A stretch of 64,000 nucleotides of DNA from Pseudomonas saudimassiliensis (GTDB lineage: Bacteria > Pseudomonadota > Gammaproteobacteria > Pseudomonadales > Pseudomonadaceae): the NCBI RefSeq assembly GCF_000939975.1, contig NZ_LK391969.1:1499412-1563411 (forward strand), read 5' to 3'. The notes beneath the pieces were generated by a model. The model was not told the DNA's origin and made no database searches. It worked only from the letters and a program-made list of their open reading frames with translations. The position numbers and the translations under genes are program-made. Below, piece by piece: positions 8,999-17,381 of the stretch (position 1 is its first letter; every line of letters starts with the position of its first letter).

Positions 8999-10459
8999 AT
9001 GGATATTCTCCGCCGGGTCAACCGTCGCAAGCGCCGCCCCAGACGCGTCCAGCTGCTGGTTCCACTGTTGCTCCTGCTGTGGATCGGCATGGGTGTGTTC
9101 GAAGCCAGCCGGCCCATGCCCGAGGGATTGGCGGTCAGCCAGCCCTGGCGGCCCGCTACCGAGGTCCAGTTGCTGCTGGATCAGACCTGGCAGAACCCCA
9201 GTGGTGAGCGCATAAGTGACCAGCAGATCTTCGACCAGGCGCTGACGATGATCGCCGAGGCCCGCGAACTGATCGTCCTGGACATGTTCCTGTTCAACGA
9301 TTTCGCCGGGCAGGACAGCTTCCGTCCACTGTCGTCGGAATTGACCCAGGCGCTCATCACCGCGCGCCAGCGGCGGGCCCCACCCGAGGTCGTACTGATC
9401 ACCGACCCTTTCAACACCCTCTATGGCGGAGTACCCAATACGCAGCTGGAGCGTCTGCGGCAGGCTGGCGTCAAGGTGGTAATGACGCCGGTGCACGAGT
9501 TGCCGGCGTCCAACCCGTTGTGGTCCGCGCTGTGGAGCCTGTGCTGCCGCTTCATCGGCAATGATATGGCGGGCGGCTGGCTACCCAACCCGGTGGGCGA
9601 CGGCAAGGTCACCCTGCGCAGCTACCTGCATCTGGCCAACTTCCGCGCCAATCACCGCAAGACGCTGATAACCGATGCGGGCGACCACTGGACCGCCCTG
9701 GTGACCTCGGCCAACCCCCACGATGCCAGCAGTCGCCACGCCAACCAGGCGCTACGCTTCAGCGGCCCCGCGGCGCTGGACCTGCTGCAGACGGAGCAGG
9801 CCGTCGGCCGGCTGGGAAGGATAGATACCCGTCACTGGCCGCAGCCGCCGACAGCCGCCCCGGTGGATAGCGACGCAGAATTACGGGTGCTCACCGAGGG
9901 CGCCATACGCGACGCCCTGTTGGAACTGGTCAACAGCGCCGCAGAGGGAGATCGCCTGGATATGGAGGTGTTCTATCTCTCCCACCGCCCGCTGATCGAC
10001 GCGCTGATCGCGGCCCGGGAACGGGGCGTGGTGATCCGCGCGCTGCTTGATCCCAACCGGGACGCCTTCGGGCGGGAAAAGAACGGCATCCCTAACCGCC
10101 AGGCCGGCTGGGACCTCTACCGCGCCGGCATCCCGGTACGCTGGTGCAATACCCATGGCGAGCAGTGCCACCGCAAATGGATCCGGCTGGACCGGAGCGA
10201 TGGCCGCAGCGAGCTGATCAGCGGCTCGGCCAACTTTACCCGGCGCAATCTGGACAACCTGAACCTGGAGACCGATGTGCAGCTGGTGGCGGCGCAGGAC
10301 CACCCCGCCCTGCAGCAGGCGCGGACCGCCTTCGACCGTCTCTGGGGTAACGCGGAGGGGGTTGAGTACAGCCTGCCCTACTCGGCCTTTGCCGACCATA
10401 ACGTCGCGCGTTACGGGCTGTACCGGTTGATGGAAGCGACGGGGTTGTCGACTTTCTGA
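8999..10459 (+). CDS. membrane-anchored phospholipase D family protein
   Basis: A 486-residue protein: basic N-terminus, one membrane helix (LLVPLLLLLWIGMGVF), then two phospholipase D half-domains. HKD-type motifs appear as NHRKTLITD in the first half (followed by SANPHDASS) and CHRKWIRLD in the second (followed by SGSANFTRRNLDN). Cardiolipin synthases share this two-motif layout, but the N-terminal region is unlike typical Cls proteins, so the substrate is not assigned. The start at 8999 has GAAGG eight bases upstream. It is divergent from ydbH, 73 bp apart. Confidence 0.85.
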   Translation: MDILRRVNRRKRRPRRVQLLVPLLLLLWIGMGVFEASRPMPEGLAVSQPWRPATEVQLLLDQTWQNPSGERISDQQIFDQALTMIAEARELIVLDMFLFNDFAGQDSFRPLSSELTQALITARQRRAPPEVVLITDPFNTLYGGVPNTQLERLRQAGVKVVMTPVHELPASNPLWSALWSLCCRFIGNDMAGGWLPNPVGDGKVTLRSYLHLANFRANHRKTLITDAGDHWTALVTSANPHDASSRHANQALRFSGPAALDLLQTEQAVGRLGRIDTRHWPQPPTAAPVDSDAELRVLTEGAIRDALLELVNSAAEGDRLDMEVFYLSHRPLIDALIAARERGVVIRALLDPNRDAFGREKNGIPNRQAGWDLYRAGIPVRWCNTHGEQCHRKWIRLDRSDGRSELISGSANFTRRNLDNLNLETDVQLVAAQDHPALQQARTAFDRLWGNAEGVEYSLPYSAFADHNVARYGLYRLMEATGLSTF

Positions 10460-10547
10460 GCAGGCGGGCCGGCACACGCCACGTTGACGGCATTGGGCTG
10501 GGCACTCGTCCCCGGCGATGCGCCCGTTGAGGCAGAGGTCATTGGCA

Positions 10548-11786
10548 TCAGGCAAGCACCGCCAGTGATTTCAGCGGCACCGAGGCATCCGCCAGGGCGA
10601 CCGGGTCCACCACCACGCGGTTCTTCACCAGGGCCTTGCCCTGCACGAAGTCGCGCACCAGGTTCACGCTATCGAGCGCCTGCACGCAACCGTCCTTCAG
10701 GTAGACCACCGAGAAGCTGCCGCTGGTGGGGTCGCCGCGCAACACCATCTGGTCATGCCCGGCGGACAGGCCCACGGTCTGCAGCTTGAGGTCGTATTGA
10801 TCGGACCAGAACCAGGGCAGTGCGTTGTAGGGTTGCGGATTGCCGGTCAGGAAATCCGCCACGGTCCTGGCCTGGTCGTTGGCATTCTGCACCGATTCCA
10901 GGCGGATCGGCCCGGTGTTGGCACAGAAGCCGTTGTGGTGCGCTGCGCAGTCGCCGATGGCAAACACATCCGCCACGCTGCTGCGGCAGAATTCGTCGAC
11001 CATGACCCCGCCGGTCTGGATATCCACCCCGGCCTCGGCCAGGGGGGCCACCGCCGGCAGGATGCCGATGCCGACCACCACCATCTGCGCTGGCAGCACG
11101 CGGCCGTCGGCCAGCTTCACGCCGCTGACCCGGCCGGCGTCGCCAAGGATCTGCTCAACCTGGCTGTTGAGCTGGATATCCACCCCCCGGGCGCGGTGGG
11201 CACTTTCATAAAAGCGTGACAGCGGCTCGCCGGCGACCCGCGCCAGCACGCGATCCTGGGCCTCCAATACGGTGACCTGCTTGCCACGGGTGCTGAGCAC
11301 GGCCGCGGCCTCCAGGCCGATATAGCCGCCGCCGATGACTACTACGGTGTCGACGCTGGCCAGTTCGGTGCGCATGGCATCGACGTCGGCGCGGGTGCGC
11401 ACATAATGAATGCCTGCCAGGTCATGCCCGGCGCAGGCCAGGCGCCGCGGCGCGCCACCGGTTGCCCAGATCAGGCTGCCGTAGCCGAGACGTTCGCCGC
11501 CCTCGGTCTGCAGCTGGTGCGTTTCGGTATCCACTGCGACGATCCGCGTACTGCGCAGCACCTCGATATTGTGGGTGCGCCAGAATTCCTCGGGACGCAG
11601 CAGCAGGCGCTCGAAGGGTTTCTCCTCCGAAAGGTATTCCTTGGACAACGGCGGGCGGTCGTAGGGCAACTCCGGTTCCTCCCCAACCATGGCCACCGAC
11701 CCGGTAAAACCACGTTGACGCAGCAGGCTGGCCGCCTGCGCGCCGGCATGGCCCGCTCCCACAATCACCACATCATATGCCTGCAT
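10548..11786 (-). CDS. FAD/NAD(P)-dependent ferredoxin reductase-type oxidoreductase
   Basis: A 412-residue flavoprotein. The FAD-binding Rossmann motif is VVIVGAGHAGAQAA at residues 6-19, the NAD(P) motif is VVVIGGGYIGLEAA near residue 147, and the second FAD contact is VFAIGDCA near residue 275. The C-terminal reductase domain begins around FWSDQYDLKLQTVG. This is the putidaredoxin/rhodocoxin reductase type that feeds ferredoxin to P450s or dioxygenases. No ferredoxin, P450 or oxygenase gene is nearby, so its partner is unknown. Confidence 0.88.
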   Translation of the reverse strand: MQAYDVVIVGAGHAGAQAASLLRQRGFTGSVAMVGEEPELPYDRPPLSKEYLSEEKPFERLLLRPEEFWRTHNIEVLRSTRIVAVDTETHQLQTEGGERLGYGSLIWATGGAPRRLACAGHDLAGIHYVRTRADVDAMRTELASVDTVVVIGGGYIGLEAAAVLSTRGKQVTVLEAQDRVLARVAGEPLSRFYESAHRARGVDIQLNSQVEQILGDAGRVSGVKLADGRVLPAQMVVVGIGILPAVAPLAEAGVDIQTGGVMVDEFCRSSVADVFAIGDCAAHHNGFCANTGPIRLESVQNANDQARTVADFLTGNPQPYNALPWFWSDQYDLKLQTVGLSAGHDQMVLRGDPTSGSFSVVYLKDGCVQALDSVNLVRDFVQGKALVKNRVVVDPVALADASVPLKSLAVLA

Positions 11787-11869
11787 GCTGTTCTCCTCGT
11801 TCTACCGCTGGCTCAGTCGTCACGGGCAACGGACTGACCTACAAGCCCGGAGCTCCAGGCAACCTCTGG

Positions 11870-11975
11870 GTCGAGATGGAACTCGCCCCTCCCAGGCGAA
11901 CCACGCACTGCAGCGTCGAGCCTCAACCACACCGGCCGACCGCCCCCCCCCGGGAGTGTCGAGTTCCATCTCGAC
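11870..11975. repeat. 16-bp perfect inverted repeat with 74-bp spacer
   Basis: GTCGAGATGGAACTCG at 11870-11885 is the exact reverse complement of 11960-11975. The repeat fills most of the 219-bp gap between gabT and the reductase gene on the minus strand, and also encloses a run of nine C. It could be a long-range terminator stem or the ends of a small non-autonomous repeat. No target-site duplication was recognised. Confidence 0.6.
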
Positions 11976-12005
11976 ACCGGCGAAGGTCCCGGCCAACCCC
12001 AACCC

Positions 12006-13280
12006 TCAGCCCATCTCCGCCAAACAGGCTTCAATGATATCCAGCCCCTCCTCCACCTCCACATCCGTCGCGGTAAGCGGCACCAGGATACGGATGACGT
12101 TGGCGTATTGCCCGCAGGACAGCAGCAGCAGGCCCTTTTCCCGGGCGCGGATGACCAGGCGGCTGGCCAGTTCCGGATCCGGTGCGCCGTCGACGGTCAT
12201 CAGCTCGCAGGCGACCATGGCGCCGAGCCCGCGTACCTCGGCGATACGCTTATCTCCCTCGGCAAACTGTCGCAGACGCTCGGTCATGCGGTCGCCCAGA
12301 GTACGGGCGCGGGCCAGCAGGTTCTCTTCCTCGAATACCTCCAGCACCGCCAGGGCAGCGGCGCAGGACACCGGGTTGCCGGCGTAGGTGCCGCCCAGGC
12401 CGCCCGGGGAAATCGCATCCATCAGTTCCGCGCGACCGCAGACTCCGGCCAGCGGAAAGCCACCGGCTACCGACTTGGCAAAGGTGGTCAGGTCGGCGGT
12501 GACACCCATCTGTTCCATGGCGAAGAAGGTACCGGTACGCCCGGCCCCGGTCTGCACTTCATCGGCAATCATGACAATGCCGTGCAGGTCGCAGAGCGCC
12601 CGCAGCCGCTGCATGAACTGCGGCGAAGCCACGCGGAAGCCGCCCTCGCCCTGCACCGGCTCGACCACCAGGGCAGCGATATCCCGGGGTTCGGCGTCGT
12701 TCTTGAAGATCTGTTCGATGCTGTCGATGGCATCGTCCTCGCTTACACCATGCAGGGCATCGGGGAAGCGCGCGCGAAACACCCCGCCTGGCATCAGGCC
12801 CATGCCGGAGGCGTAGGGCATGACCTTGCCGGTCATCGCCAGGGTCATCATGGTGCGGCCGTGGTAGCCGCCGGCGAAGGCGATGACGCCGGCCCGGCCA
12901 GTGGCGGCGCGGGCAATCTTCACCGCGTTTTCCAAGGCCTCGGAGCCGGTGGTGACCAGCAACGTCTTCTTGGCGAAGGCACCCGGCACCAGCGCATTGA
13001 TGCGCTCGCACAGTTCCACATAGGGCTCGTAGGCCACCACCTGGAAACAGGTGTGGGTGTACAGCTCCAACTGGCGCTTTACCGCCTCGATCACCTTCGG
13101 GTGCCGATGGCCGGTGTTGAGCACAGCGATGCCGCCGGCAAAGTCGATGTACTGGCGCCCTTCCACATCCCAGATTGTCGCGTTCTCGGCACGCTCGATG
13201 AAGACCGGGTGGATCTGCCCCACGCCACGGGGTACGGCCCGCTCACGCCGCTGCATGAGGGATTCGTTGCTGTCTATCAT
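12006..13280 (-). CDS. gabT: 4-aminobutyrate--2-oxoglutarate transaminase
   Basis: A 424-residue class III aminotransferase that moves the amino group of GABA to 2-oxoglutarate, giving succinate semialdehyde. Visible features are the N-terminal GVGQIHPVFIERAENA, the PLP-phosphate contact TTGSEALENAVKIARA near residue 110, DEVQTGAGRTG with the cofactor-pairing Asp near residue 242, and the PLP lysine in TFAKSVAGGFPL near residue 269. It follows gabD by 18 bp with AAGGAG before its ATG, so gabD-gabT is one operon and the product passes to the enzyme encoded first. Confidence 0.95.
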   Translation of the reverse strand: MIDSNESLMQRRERAVPRGVGQIHPVFIERAENATIWDVEGRQYIDFAGGIAVLNTGHRHPKVIEAVKRQLELYTHTCFQVVAYEPYVELCERINALVPGAFAKKTLLVTTGSEALENAVKIARAATGRAGVIAFAGGYHGRTMMTLAMTGKVMPYASGMGLMPGGVFRARFPDALHGVSEDDAIDSIEQIFKNDAEPRDIAALVVEPVQGEGGFRVASPQFMQRLRALCDLHGIVMIADEVQTGAGRTGTFFAMEQMGVTADLTTFAKSVAGGFPLAGVCGRAELMDAISPGGLGGTYAGNPVSCAAALAVLEVFEEENLLARARTLGDRMTERLRQFAEGDKRIAEVRGLGAMVACELMTVDGAPDPELASRLVIRAREKGLLLLSCGQYANVIRILVPLTATDVEVEEGLDIIEACLAEMG

Positions 13281-13298
13281 GTCACTGCTCCTTCGCCG

Positions 13299-14759
13299 TC
13301 AGATACCGCCAAGACACAGGTATTTTATTTCCAGGTACTCATCGATGCCGTACTTCGACCCTTCGCGGCCCAGCCCGGAGGCTTTCATGCCGCCAAAAGG
13401 CGCCACTTCGGTGGAAATCAGGCCGGTGTTGATCCCGACCATGCCGTATTCCAGCGCCTCGGCCACCCGGAACACGCGGCTCAGGTCCCGCGCATAGAAG
13501 TACGCGGCCAGGCCATATTCGGTGTCGTTGGCCTGGCGAATCACATCGGCCTCGTCGTTGAAGCGAAACAGCGGCGCCACCGGGCCGAAGGTTTCCTCCC
13601 GGGCGATCAGCATACTGCTGTTGACGTCGGTGAGGATGGTCGGCTCGAAGAACAGCCCGCCCAGGGCATGGGGATGGCCGCCCGCCAGGACAGTGGCGCC
13701 GCCGTCCACCGCATCGCGGATATGCCGCTCGACCTTGTGTACCGCTTCGGCATTGATCAGCGGGCCGGTGGTCACGCCTTCGCGCATACCATCGCCCACT
13801 TCCAGCCGGCGCACCGCTGCGGCCAGTTTCTCGGCAAAGGCGTCGTATACCCCGTCCTGCACGTAGAGGCGGTTGGCGCAGACGCAGGTCTGCCCGGCGT
13901 TGCGATATTTGGAAATCATCGCGCCTTCTACTGCCTCGTCCAAATCGGCATCGTCGAAGACGATGAATGGCGCGTTGCCACCCAGCTCGAGGGACAGTTT
14001 CTTCAGGCTCGGCGCGCACTGCTGCATCAACTGGATGCCGACGGCGGTGGAGCCGGTAAAGGACAGCTTGCGCACGATGGGGCTGGCACACAGCTCGGCG
14101 CCGACCTCGCGGGAATTCTCGACACCAGCGGTCACCACGCTGAGCAGCCCAGCGGGCAGACCCGCCTGCTCGGCCAGATGCACCAGCGCCAGCGCCGAGA
14201 ACGGGGTTTGCGGTGCTGGCTTGAGTACCATGGCGCAGCCGGCGGCCAGGGCCGGACCGGCCTTGCGGGTGATCATGGCTGAAGGGAAGTTCCAAGGGGT
14301 GATCGCGGCGGTCACCCCGACCGGCTCCTTCTGCACCAGGATGCGCTTGTCGGCCTGGTGGGCGGGGATCACATCGCCGTAGACGCGCTTGGCCTCCTCG
14401 GCGAACCACTCGATAAAGGAAGCGGCATAGGCAATTTCCCCCCGCGCCTCCGCCAGCGGCTTGCCCTGCTCGGCCGTCATGATGCGCGCCAGATCATCCT
14501 GGTGCTGCAGGATCAGCTCGTACCAGCGGCGTAGAACCCCGGCCCGTTCCTTCGCCGTGCGCCGGCGCCACGCCGGCTGCGCCGCCTGGGCCGCGGCAAT
14601 CGCCCGGCGGGTTTCGTCGACTCCCATATCCGGTACGCTGCCCAACCGCTCGGCTGTGGCGGGATTGAAAATCTCGGTACGCTGACCGCGCTCGGCTTCA
14701 CACCATTTACCGTCGATGAAGGCCTGCTGGCGAAACAGATCGGGGGATAGTAGTTCCAT
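13299..14759 (-). CDS. gabD: NAD(P)-dependent succinate-semialdehyde dehydrogenase
   Basis: A 486-residue aldehyde dehydrogenase. It shows the Rossmann region ITPWNFPSAMITRKAGPALA, the general base Glu in LELGGNAPFIVFDDAD, and the catalytic Cys in NAGQTCVCANR. It oxidises succinate semialdehyde to succinate, completing the GABA shunt with gabT. The ATG at 14759 has GAGGA six bases upstream; an upstream ATG at 14831 adds 24 residues across the probable operator region and is not used. Confidence 0.95.
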   Translation of the reverse strand: MELLSPDLFRQQAFIDGKWCEAERGQRTEIFNPATAERLGSVPDMGVDETRRAIAAAQAAQPAWRRRTAKERAGVLRRWYELILQHQDDLARIMTAEQGKPLAEARGEIAYAASFIEWFAEEAKRVYGDVIPAHQADKRILVQKEPVGVTAAITPWNFPSAMITRKAGPALAAGCAMVLKPAPQTPFSALALVHLAEQAGLPAGLLSVVTAGVENSREVGAELCASPIVRKLSFTGSTAVGIQLMQQCAPSLKKLSLELGGNAPFIVFDDADLDEAVEGAMISKYRNAGQTCVCANRLYVQDGVYDAFAEKLAAAVRRLEVGDGMREGVTTGPLINAEAVHKVERHIRDAVDGGATVLAGGHPHALGGLFFEPTILTDVNSSMLIAREETFGPVAPLFRFNDEADVIRQANDTEYGLAAYFYARDLSRVFRVAEALEYGMVGINTGLISTEVAPFGGMKASGLGREGSKYGIDEYLEIKYLCLGGI

Positions 14760-14817
14760 GGGGAGTCCTCTTTGCGGCAGCGGCACGGCGACCCTGTCCT
14801 GCATCTGCCACGGCAGC

Positions 14818-14833
14818 GTTTGAAATTTCAAAC
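14818..14833. promoter_or_regulatory. perfect 16-bp palindrome upstream of gabD, probable operator
   Basis: GTTTGAAATTTCAAAC is a perfect palindrome 59-74 bases upstream of the gabD start. Its size and AT-rich centre suit a dimeric winged-helix regulator. A MarR gene starts 0.5 kb away on the same strand and is one candidate. Function is inferred from position only. Confidence 0.5.
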
Positions 14834-14861
14834 ATGCTAAGGCGGAAATGCCGTTCGGACA

Positions 14862-14880
14862 AGCCGCCCCGGGGGCGGCT
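14862..14880 (-). terminator. GC-rich stem-loop downstream of the marR gene
   Basis: AGCCGCC and GGCGGCT pair over 7 bp around CCGGG, 20 bases past the marR stop. There is no strong T tract on the minus strand, so termination is likely but not certain. Confidence 0.45.
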
Positions 14881-14900
14881 CGGAGGCGTGCAGCTCGCGG

Positions 14901-15362
14901 TCAGACCAAGGGCTCGTCATCCATCAGCACATGGGACGATTGCTGCCCCTCCTCGAACAGCCCAGCTACGCGCTGCAGGCTGGCGAGCAACATCAATTGC
15001 TCCCAGTCGGCCAGCTTGCCGAAGCGCTCGAGAAAGGCGCTGGGCAGCAGCGCCGGTTCGGCCTGGATGGCCGCCTCACCCTTGGCGGTCAGGGTCAGGT
15101 GGACCTTGCGCTTGTCGCTCTGGCTGCGTACCCGCTTGAGCAGCTCGCGGTTTTCCAAGCGGTCGATAATGGTACTCAGGGTCGCCTGGGACAGGCTGAC
15201 CTGTTTGGCCAGCGCTCCCAGGGTGCTCTGCCCCATCGCCTGGATGCTGTGCAGGATCAGCAGCTGAATGGGCGTCAGTCCGCTGTTGCGGCCGAGGCGC
15301 TTGGCGTGGATCTCCGTGGCGCGTTGCAGCCGCCGAAGGGCCAGATACAGGTCGTGCATCAT
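14901..15362 (-). CDS. MarR family transcriptional regulator
   Basis: A 153-residue winged-helix regulator: dimerisation helices at both ends, recognition region LGALAKQVSLSQATLSTIID near residue 60, and the wing containing the family signature VRSQSDKRKVHLTLTAKG near residue 84. It is divergent from the NAGGN operon, as in other Pseudomonas genomes, so it may respond to osmotic or metabolite signals there; control of gabD is also possible. The ATG at 15362 has GGAG nine bases upstream and gives a normal family length. A TTG start 78 bases upstream would add 26 residues. Confidence 0.85.
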   Translation of the reverse strand: MMHDLYLALRRLQRATEIHAKRLGRNSGLTPIQLLILHSIQAMGQSTLGALAKQVSLSQATLSTIIDRLENRELLKRVRSQSDKRKVHLTLTAKGEAAIQAEPALLPSAFLERFGKLADWEQLMLLASLQRVAGLFEEGQQSSHVLMDDEPLV

Positions 15363-15518
15363 CTCAAGTAACTCCCGCCAGACAGCATCATCAATGGGCG
15401 TGCATTCTGCCACAAAGCCAACCGCCTGTAGATGGATCAAAGCCCGTCGGCAAGCGCAGCGATTGCTTCCAGCAAAAAACCTTTAAACCAAACAGCGTTG
15501 TTGCTGCCCAAGTAACAG

Positions 15519-15534
15519 GCCGTTAGCGAACGGC
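15519..15534. promoter_or_regulatory. inverted repeat in the marR-asnO intergenic region, candidate operator
   Basis: GCCGTT-AGCG-AACGGC is a 6-4-6 perfect dyad between the divergent marR and asnO genes, 73 bases before the asnO ATG. Position suggests an autoregulatory site. The AT-rich stretch AATATATATAGC at 15556-15567 beside it is the likely core of the asnO promoter, but no clear -35 was found. Confidence 0.35.
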
Positions 15535-15606
15535 AAAGCGTTTCTACATCAAACGAATATATATAGCAGGTCGTCCTGACGGCCCACCCAGACCGAGGAG
15601 CAGTAG

Positions 15607-17379
15607 ATGTGTGGATTGGCGGGAGAATTACGTTTTGACGGGCAGCTGGCAGACCTGGCGGCCCTCGCCCGGATGACCGGGCAGATGATCAGTCGCGGGC
15701 CGGATGCCTCCGGTGCCTGGTCCGCTGGCCCGGTCGCCCTCGGCCATCAGCGGCTGAAGATCATGGACCTGGCCGAAGCCTCCGGCCAGCCGATGACCGA
15801 CCCCGGACTGGGCCTGAGCCTGGTGTTCAACGGCGCCATCTACAATTACCCGGCGCTGCGGGGCGAGTTGGAGGCCCTGGGCTACCGTTTCTTCTCCGAT
15901 GGCGATACCGAGGTGGTGCTCAAGGCCTACCATGCCTGGGGCGAGAAGATGCTCGAGCGCTTCAACGGCATGTTTGCCCTGGCGATCTGGGAGCGTGACA
16001 AGCAGAGCCTGTTCCTGGCCCGCGATCGCCTGGGCATCAAGCCGCTGTATCTGTCCGAGCAGGGCCAGCGCCTGCGGTTTGCCTCGAGCCTGCCGGCTTT
16101 GGTGCGCGCCGGCGACCTGGATACCTCGATCAACCCGGTGGCGCTGAACCACTATCTGTCATTTCATTCGGTGGTGCCGGCGCCGCTGACCATCATCAAC
16201 GGCGTGCAAAAACTGCCGCCCGGCCATTGGCTGCGGATCGACGCCAAGGGCCAGCGCGAGCAACAGTGCTGGTGGCAGTTGCAATATGGCGCCCGCGACG
16301 ACGAGCGCGAGCTGCCCTTCGAGGCGTGGCAAGAGCGGGTGCTGGACAGCCTGCGCGCGGCGGTCAAACGGCGTAACCTGGCGGCGGTTGACGTCGGCGT
16401 GCTGCTGTCCGGCGGGGTGGATTCCAGCCTGCTGGTCGGCCTGCTGGACGAAGCCGGCGCCCGGGACCTGAAGACCTTTTCCATCGGTTTTGCCGACGTC
16501 AACGGCGAGGCCGGTAACGAGTTCCGCTATTCCGACCTGATCGCCGAGCATTACGGCACCCGGCACCACCAGTTGATGATCCCCGAGCAGGAGATCCTCA
16601 CCGGCCTGCCCGATGCGCTGAGGGCCATGAGCGAGCCCATGGTCAGCCATGATTGCATTGCCTTCTACCTGCTGTCGCGGGAGGTATCCAAGCACTGCCG
16701 GGTGGTGCAAAGCGGCCAGGGCGCCGACGAAATCTTTGCCGGTTACCACTGGTATCCCCAGGTGGACCAGGCCGCCGACCCCGTCGCGGCCTATCAGCAG
16801 GCGTTCATGGACCGCGACTTCAATGAATATCGCAATACCGTGCAGCCCGCCTGGGCGCAGCAGGATCATGCCGGCGAATTCGTGCGCGACCATTTCGCCC
16901 GCCCCGGCGCGGAGTCCGGGCTGGACAAGGCCCTGCGGCTGGACAGCACGGTGATGCTGGTTGAGGACCCGGTCAAGCGGGTCGACAACATGACCATGGC
17001 CTGGGGTCTGGAGGCCCGGGTGCCCTTCCTCGACCACGAGCTGGTGGAGCTGTCGGCACGCATCCCGGGGCGCTTCAAGCTCCCCGGCGACGGCAAGTAC
17101 GTACTCAAGGAGGCGGCACGGCAGGTTATCCCGGCCGCCGTCATCGACCGGCCCAAGGGCTATTTCCCGGTGCCGGGCCTGAAGTACCTGCAGGGCAGCA
17201 CCCTGGATTGGGTCCGCGACAGTCTTACCAGCGAGCGTGCCCGGGAGCGCGGGCTGTTCAATAGCGATTATGTCGATACGCTGCTGCGTAACCCCCTGGA
17301 CCACATCACTCCCCTGCGCGGCTCCAAGCTGTGGCAGTTGGCAGTGCTGGATCTTTGGCTTGATGCACAGGGGCTATGA
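15607..17379 (+). CDS. asnO: N-acetylglutaminylglutamine amidotransferase (asparagine-synthase family)
   Basis: A 590-residue enzyme with the N-terminal class II glutaminase domain (Cys2 in MCGLAGELRF, then ISRGPDASG) and the C-terminal synthetase domain with the pyrophosphate loop LSGGVDSSLLVGLLDEAG near residue 272. In Pseudomonas this homologue amidates the dipeptide in synthesis of the osmolyte N-acetylglutaminylglutamine amide. The assignment over ordinary asparagine synthase rests on the two genes that follow. GAGGAG lies upstream of the ATG, and the stop overlaps the region of the next start. Confidence 0.93.
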   Translation: MCGLAGELRFDGQLADLAALARMTGQMISRGPDASGAWSAGPVALGHQRLKIMDLAEASGQPMTDPGLGLSLVFNGAIYNYPALRGELEALGYRFFSDGDTEVVLKAYHAWGEKMLERFNGMFALAIWERDKQSLFLARDRLGIKPLYLSEQGQRLRFASSLPALVRAGDLDTSINPVALNHYLSFHSVVPAPLTIINGVQKLPPGHWLRIDAKGQREQQCWWQLQYGARDDERELPFEAWQERVLDSLRAAVKRRNLAAVDVGVLLSGGVDSSLLVGLLDEAGARDLKTFSIGFADVNGEAGNEFRYSDLIAEHYGTRHHQLMIPEQEILTGLPDALRAMSEPMVSHDCIAFYLLSREVSKHCRVVQSGQGADEIFAGYHWYPQVDQAADPVAAYQQAFMDRDFNEYRNTVQPAWAQQDHAGEFVRDHFARPGAESGLDKALRLDSTVMLVEDPVKRVDNMTMAWGLEARVPFLDHELVELSARIPGRFKLPGDGKYVLKEAARQVIPAAVIDRPKGYFPVPGLKYLQGSTLDWVRDSLTSERARERGLFNSDYVDTLLRNPLDHITPLRGSKLWQLAVLDLWLDAQGL

Positions 17380-17381
17380 AC

